Source of the DNA: Ectocarpus siliculosus
Taxonomy: Eukaryota; Sar; Phaeophyceae; Ectocarpales; Ectocarpaceae
Reading direction: 5' to 3'
Assembly (NCBI GenBank): GCA_000310025.1
Contig: FN649733.1
Coordinates: 4,329 to 43,683, forward strand
DNA: 39,355 nt
In this document: one piece after another, positions 33,703-39,355 of the stretch
Layout of the letters: each line of letters opens with the position of its first letter
Position numbering within the stretch: position 1 is the stretch's first letter
Made by a program: the position numbers and the translations under genes
Notes under the pieces: model-generated
What the model was told of the DNA's origin: nothing
The model's database searches: none
What the model saw: the letters and a program-made list of their open reading frames with translations, nothing else

Positions 33703-35912
33703 GTGAACCGCAACCAAAGTTGCGGGACCACGGTCTACTCGCATGCACGGCGCGCGCCCACCTACCCCCATCCCCACGAACTCCATCGACCGCCGAGCAC
33801 AGAGGAGAGAGAGAGCACAAAAAAGCCAACCCAAAGGGAGAGTGACTGCGCATTGTTGTTGCACGTGACTGGCGCCGAAAAAAAACGTGGTATGGGATGT
33901 GTTGGTCTGTGGGACAATCTCCCGTGGGTTATCGAACCTCAAATGCACAGACGAATTGGTGGCTTTCCGTCGGACGAGGCTCGATTCAAAGTCTCACATG
34001 CATAGACATCGTGTCAGTACCGCAGAGGCCATGTTGTACGCGTTTCGTTTGTGCTTCTCGTGAGCGATTGCTCCCCATGTGGTGTGGCCGCGTCACAACA
34101 GTACGTCACAACAGCAATCTGGCAGTCGGCAAGCAGCGGCCCTCTCGGGTTGTTCGCGGTGGACTGCAGAGATTCGTTTCCATTTGGCAGATCTCCCGTT
34201 AAGACACACAGGCCATTTCTGTCCGGATTTGGGTACACATGTAGATCCGACTCTTTTATTCTTAAATCGAAATGTGATTTCGAGATCAGATTTCTTCGTT
34301 ATGACCTACTGTACCCTGAGACAGCAATCGGGCTGCGTGATTGGCACACGCTCTTTGGTTGTAAATGGATGATAGATGTTGTGGTCGATCAAGAATATCA
34401 GCACGCACAAGCGATTGCACACGATTCCATCACCATCGGAGGAGATGAAAGAGAGCGCAAGTCATGGCCAAGCAAGCACAAGCTTGGCGTTGTTGATGTG
34501 GTGGCACAATCAAAATCCCCGCCTGTGGCGACCAAAGCGGCAAGAAGCGGGTGGAAAGAGCGGACGGACAGTCACCAAACCGCACCACTCACGCTATCTC
34601 AACAACAAAGCGCCTCGCTAATCCCACGCACTCACCTCACCCTGATCGACCTCTCCCACTCTTCCACACTCCACACACAGCAGTTGTGCAGCAGGGCCGC
34701 TCAGCAGCAGCACAGCAGTGGTTCAAAAGAGAAAAGAGAGGAAGAGAGGTGAGAACAGGCCCGACGGGGTTTCAATGCATTCTGAGGCATATTCCTTGCG
34801 CGCGCAGTTTTTGCCCGACCCTCCTGCGGTACGAGACACCGCGAGAGATCAACTTGCGAGGGCAACGTCGTGTGTGTTGCGCGTTCCCCGCACGGTGTGC
34901 ACCTATCCCTGCGAGAGCTTGGTCAGTGTTAAGCTCGTTAATCGTGCCCTGCTGCGAGCGATATTGAAGAGCGCAGGAGCCAGTTCGAGACTGCTGTCGT
35001 CCCCTCGGTGCTGCACAGGCCGCTCGCCGGCGGAAAGGACAATAGGACCTGCTCGTGCTGGCCTCCTGTGGACAGGGGTGAGGACTTGGAAGAGGGGTAG
35101 TAAGGGCGTGCGTTCCAAGTACAGTTTGGTGGTGGTGCTTGTGTTGAGACGAACACCTGAACAATCGGCCGCTGCTAAAAATGGAAATGACTTTCGTCCT
35201 GTTTGTAAACACCAGCCGGGCGTCTGATGTTATGTTTGGACTTGAGAGTCTAAATGTATTATACAAGTAACAGCAGCAGTCCTCAGTATCAATGACCACC
35301 ATGCAGTTTGACCGACACATGTTTTCGTATCCACAGGAAAGGGGTGTTGTCGGGTACAGAGTACCGTGTCTGCAATGTGATCTCAACACACAGCCTCTCA
35401 CCCCGCAAAGCACACTGGGAGAGCCTCCCCCCCTGGCTTTTCGTTCCAATACAAATAATTGTGTCCACGGTACATGCATGTCAGCAGCAGCAGTATTGGA
35501 GTCTACATACACTCGGAGTGTTCGGCACCGCGCGCCCAGAAGCCGACAGCAGCGTACACAGGATCCCTGCTCTATTTTTGGCATGGCATTGCCCGAACGT
35601 GCTCCCGGTATGATGCCCGCTCATAATATCAGTTCACAACACGCCATTCTTCCTCAATTGAATGCGCCAACAAGCACGCAGTTTTCGGTCACGTCTTCTC
35701 GTCGTCTTGTCGTAGATTCCGCGCGAAGAGTCGGAGAGATGGCACCCTCCCTTGACCGATTTCAAAGATCGATTCGCCCATAACCAAGCTTGCGCCAATA
35801 CCAACAATGGTGGTTAGGGAACATCTCGCCGAGGGCTTTCCGTAGACGTATCGGGCTCTTTCCGCACCCACTTGGTTGTGGGGCAATCAAGTTTTTTTGT
35901 TGTTGCTGAAAA

Positions 35913-35986
35913 TGACCCAACGAATCCATTTCGAAGAAAAGAGTCTAAGATAGATTCGCAATGAATTCATAGCGTCAGAGAAAGCT
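35913..35986 (+). repeat. Dispersed repeat of about 75 bp, copy B
   Basis: It matches 19548-19626, sharing AAGAGTCTAAGATAGATT and CATAGCGTCAG, with a 4-base deletion near the start and a few substitutions. It lies about 300 bases upstream of the INTS6 start. Confidence 0.88.
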
Positions 35987-36298
35987 ATTTGAAAGTCGGT
36001 CTACATCGGGGGAGTGATAGTGCCATCTCTCCGCCTCGTATGGTATTCCCATCACCGTCCACCTTGGTGCTGTAGTCCCGACATCGTCTCTTTATTGCCG
36101 TGTTATTGTACATATCCGTTGTTCGAGCGGCACCAGCAGGCCAAAACCACGACCACGAAGCAGGAAATTCCTCGAAAAAAACGGGCCGCAGCACGCTACT
36201 AACGCGCCGCTCACCAACCCGCGCCGTACGTAACGCCGCTTGACTTTTCTGTGCTGCAAGATACACGCTAGGTGAAAAAAATCCTCCCCGAGGTCAAC

Positions 36299-39200
36299 AT
36301 GTCGCAGCAGCAGCAGCAGCAGCATGCCAGCTTGGTAGCCGCCTTCGTGATCGACACGAGCGCGTCCATGTCCCAGAAGACGTCTGACGGCCGGTCCCTA
36401 CTCGACCACGCCAAGGACATGGTGGAACAGCTCACGGTCAAGAGCAGGCACACGCCCGCGCACCACGTGCTCCTGACGAACTGCCTCCTCCTCACAACTG
36501 AGGAGTGTCCTGCGAACATCAAGACGTCGTGGGCGGACTGGGGCGACAAGCCGGAGAAGAGGCTGGCGAGGTATGTCGGCGGGGCGGCGGCAGTTGAACG
36601 GTTGTCTCTCTCGCAGGCGTAGAGTTGAGCCATCATGACAGTGAAGACGTTTATGGTAAACGCTTTTTGCCTCAACATTGTCCCATCTGCTGTTAGGGTT
36701 GCCGATCCTAGCCGGATCCACTAGCGAGAGAAGAAAGCCTCCTACAGGAGCAGTACGCAAGAGGACCAGATACTTGGTCCAATCGTCGTTCAAACTTGGT
36801 TCTTCAACACACACGCCATCGGGAGTGTACAACCTTTCTCGGCGTTTTACGCGGGGGGTGGATGGGCGCGTGTTTCTTAGGTTTCACGAGCAGCTGAGGA
36901 ACCTGGAGCCTAGGGGACAGAACGCGGTTGCCCCTTCACTGGGCAAGGCTTTCGAGCTCTTGGGGCAACATCGCCTAAGCTCGGGAGTGGACACTTGGTG
37001 AGACGCTACTGTAGCGAGTGGACTTGGGAGGGGTCGGTGCAGTGGATATTCCACGACGCCATGCGTGTTCACCAGCAAGTTTTAACACTGCAATACCGTG
37101 GTACACATCACGGTTTGGAATAGATGCGGAAAACTTGGAGTGTTGCAGAGCATGTCTCTGCTGCTGCTGTATTGAGGAGGGTGCTGCTGTATTGAGGTGG
37201 GTGCACAGCTATGACGAGGTGGAGAAGGCCGGGGCGGGGGGGGGGGGAGTTGCTCCCGGACAGTGTTTATGTAACGGAGGACAAAGGCAAGAGAAGCCGA
37301 ACCATCCAATCCAATGCTGTGTCGATCTCGACCTGCACCAGTCCAAGTGGAAGCGATGACGTCATGCTTTGCCTGCACCGCCGTGACCTTCCCGATATAT
37401 ACTTCACATCCAACGCAAGAGGCAGGGCAAAGGCAACACGTAAACTTGTCCCTTTTTCCGTGTGATCTTTCTCCATTTCCGTTCTTCATTACGCATCAAG
37501 CATTGTTCACATCAGTCCTTTTCCTCAGACAGGTAGTATGGGATCGAACAGCGGTGGCATCACCTGCCACGGTCGGTGTGGCCACTTCCAATTCTCCCTT
37601 TCTCCGTGTTCTGCAACTGTGTCGGATGACAACTCTCGACAGGCCTACGATAATCCTTGTAAAAACATTTTAACCCCTTCTCTCTCTCTTCCCCCCGCCA
37701 AAATCCCGCCGCCCAACCCTGATACCCAAAGGGGCAAAGGCCGCAGCCCGTGGCGCACCGAGGCGGGTGCAGTGATCCTCATCACCGATGGCAACAACGC
37801 CACGGCGGGTATGACCGCGGACAACGGCATGGCGATGGGCATGGGCATGGGCATGCCGACAGCTGCTTCGATGCTCAGCATGGAGGCCATCGGGCAGGGG
37901 GCAAGCGGGGCGGTGGGCGGCGAGCTTTGTGGGAAGCCGTACCGATGGGACCAGCGGCTGTTTACGGTCATCCTGGGGGGAGCGGGAGGGGGCGGCGAAG
38001 GGGGCACGGGGATGGGAGTTGGTCGGGCGGATGGGGGGGGTGTGCCGGCGGAGACGGTCATGGCGTTGAGGGTGAGTGAAGTTGTCCAAAGACGAGGGTA
38101 CGATTGTACTATATTTCCAAGTTTTTTCTGTTCTGTGTCGAGAAGCGACGCCTTGGGCCCAGGCTCTCTCGTGAGTCGAAGGACTGGCTTTGAAAGACTT
38201 GCGGCTGCACCTTGTCGTCTGTCCCGATTTCAATAGCGCCATCGTGCACGACTTTTGGATCGCAGGCTCTTTTGTGTGTCGCTCTGTGCAAAAGTCTAGC
38301 TGCTCGTCTTTCTGTCTTGTCTGGCGTCCGTTTGACTGCAGGGCTCGAGGCGTCATACGAGCACACCAATACACCACCAGCAAGTCTATCAATCGCTTTT
38401 GTCGCTTTTCTAGCGAGGTGCCATCGCCGAATGACCCAACGATGTCATGACCACTATCTGCCGTCTAGTTAAGCGGTGATTACAAGCACGACAAGCATCA
38501 GTACAGCGGGGGGGGCGTCAGCCGTGCCGGTGACGTATTGCCCGGTGCCCCCTATATTAACAGTAAAATACCCGTGAAACCGCGCGACGCACATGGGATA
38601 ATTATTGTGTGTGTATCTGAGTGGTGCCAATGGCGCCCACTGAGTAGGGTGCCGGTGAAATTGAGTGGCACATGGCAGCACTCCTAAGGGCCGGCCGGCC
38701 CCGTTTTGCACTTCCATCGGCATATTGCATACCTGGTATTTATGATCGACGGGTACACCCATTCACACCGTCAAGCTAGCCCTTGCTCACTGCCGTTGTT
38801 CTACCCTGTACCCCTGCCTATGTCGCCCCCAGAACAAACATTCCAAAACACAATCTCGGGGACACTTGCGGACCCGGGTCTATTATAACAACACCCATCA
38901 TCTAAGCTCACGAACACGCCTCCCTGCTGCCCGCATCACTTATCGCATACTTATCACCTATCACTGATCAGGCATCACGTATCACGTGCTTCGAAGTAGC
39001 ACGTATCGCGTATCACATACCACGTGGTATCACTTATAAGGCACGTATCACGTATGCGGCGCCACATATCACGTATTACGTACCATGTCACCTGTCACGT
39101 ACCATTCTTTATCACTTACCACGTACCATTCCTTATCACGTATTACGTGTCAGAGCGTGTGCGAAGAGACTGGCGGGTGCCTAGCGACCTGGGACGCGGA

Positions 39201-39355
39201 GGATGGTCCAAAGCACAAGACCCTGGCTAGTCACGTCAACGATCTGCTCGGAAACGTGCACAAGAAGGTAAAAGGTTACCTGGGCGAGGGGTGGAGGCGT
39301 CGTGGTGTGCATGAAAGGAGGGGGGGGGGGGGGGGGAGGTCCTCCGTTGGCACAG
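36299..39355 (+). CDS. INTS6: Integrator complex subunit 6 (INTS6), N-terminal part, runs off the window
   Basis: Exons 36299-36570, 36881-36997, 37732-38071 and 39154-39267 join in phase to 281 residues; the gene continues beyond the right edge after a GTAAAA donor at 39268. INTS6 is part of Integrator, the nuclear complex that cleaves snRNA and attenuated Pol II transcripts, and it bridges to PP2A. The sequence starts MSQQQQQQHASLVAAFVIDT; D19, S21 and S23 form the DxSxS metal-site motif of a VWA domain. Further family blocks are LDHAKDMVEQL, LRNLEPRGQNAVAPSLGKAF, GRSPWRTEAGAVILITDGNN, PYRWDQRLFTVIL and VCEETGGC. Compared with animals there is a Gly/Met-rich insert (about 160-175). The poly-Gln near the start comes from a (CAG)6 run. 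The start is the first ATG (36299) in frame just before the VWA fold; exon 3's acceptor AAAG is less canonical. Confidence 0.93.
38932..39153 (+). repeat. Degenerate TATCACGTA array running into the INTS6 exon 4 acceptor
   Basis: About twenty words such as ATCACGTATCACGT and ATTACGTACCAT fill the last 220 bases of intron 3 and end in ATTACGTGTCAG, where the CAG is the acceptor. Period is roughly 8-11 bases and variable. Confidence 0.82.
39319..39336. repeat. Poly-G run in INTS6 intron 4
   Basis: About 18 consecutive G near the window end. Homopolymers of this length also occur at 22634 and 28954 and their exact length should not be trusted. Confidence 0.9.

Larger units (their letters stand above)
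33274..36298. promoter_or_regulatory. Head-to-head intergenic region between the DHHC gene (-) and INTS6 (+)
   Basis: About 3 kb separates the two start codons and should contain both promoters. It holds an inverted repeat at 33651-33702 and one copy of a dispersed repeat at 35913-35986. Two fairly long open frames, 34051-34752 (+, 233 codons) and 34772-35584 (-, 270 codons), match no family I know, have composition like the surroundings, and are not called genes. No named promoter element could be supported. Confidence 0.5.

Noticed and set aside
34051-35584. Two open frames of 233 and 270 codons upstream of INTS6
   Set aside because: Longer than expected by chance, but with no recognisable motif, no clear splice partners and Ser/Arg/His/Cys composition typical of non-coding frames here. 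Expression data would be needed to call them.
1-39355. Search for tRNA, rRNA, CRISPR arrays and intact transposases
   Set aside because: No cloverleaf with A and B boxes, no rRNA-like block, no spaced identical repeats of CRISPR type, and no intact transposase or reverse transcriptase frame was recognised by eye.

Overview
The window is nuclear DNA from a eukaryote with intron-rich genes, most likely a brown alga of the Ectocarpus type (inference). The signs are: short conserved exons with GT-AG introns whose reading phases can be joined exactly; a plastid-targeted protein whose N-terminus looks like the stramenopile bipartite presequence (hydrophobic signal, then an Ala-Ser-Cys-Phe step); (CAG)n, (GA)n and (TTG)n arrays; TTAGGG repeats; and a short assembly gap (8 N). 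No bacterial-type operon, rRNA, tRNA or CRISPR array was seen. Long open frames in the window are mostly shadows, so genes were rebuilt exon by exon from family motifs, splice sites and phase.

Layout, left to right. (1) About 1-1980, + strand: 3' part of a repetitive-family gene with a DUF6729-like zinc ribbon and a 3'-5' exonuclease-like segment; it carries frameshifts and is probably decayed. (2) 5191-7206, - strand: small membrane protein resembling AGTRAP/ATRAP (4 exons). (3) 8816-14415, - strand: violaxanthin de-epoxidase-related protein (VDR), 9 exons, 547 residues. (4) 15701-23241, + strand: orthologue of PCIF1/CAPAM, the mRNA-cap m6Am methyltransferase, 11 exons including a 12-nt microexon, NPPF motif intact. 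(5) 24791-33273, - strand: ankyrin-repeat DHHC palmitoyltransferase (HIP14/Akr1 type), 11 exons found, 704 residues. (6) 36299 to the right edge, + strand: 5' part of Integrator subunit 6 (INTS6), VWA domain. VDR and PCIF1 are head-to-head, as are the DHHC gene and INTS6. PCIF1 and INTS6 both act on RNA polymerase II transcripts, but nothing shows that their proximity is meaningful.

The most unusual signal is not a gene. Several introns carry short tandem arrays that start exactly at, or span, the splice donor: 24-nt x3 at VDR exon 5, 44-nt x about 3 at PCIF1 exon 6, 21-nt x4 at DHHC exon 3, and a degenerate array at VDR exon 7. Others run into an acceptor (INTS6 exon 4, PCIF1 exon 7). Repeated copies of the donor itself suggest that splice sites here seed or tolerate minisatellite growth. 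Other structural features are a 165-bp-arm inverted repeat in a DHHC intron, a perfect 101-bp tandem duplication, an interstitial telomeric tract, two dispersed repeat families, and an octamer (ACTGCTGT) that occurs roughly twenty times more often than chance.
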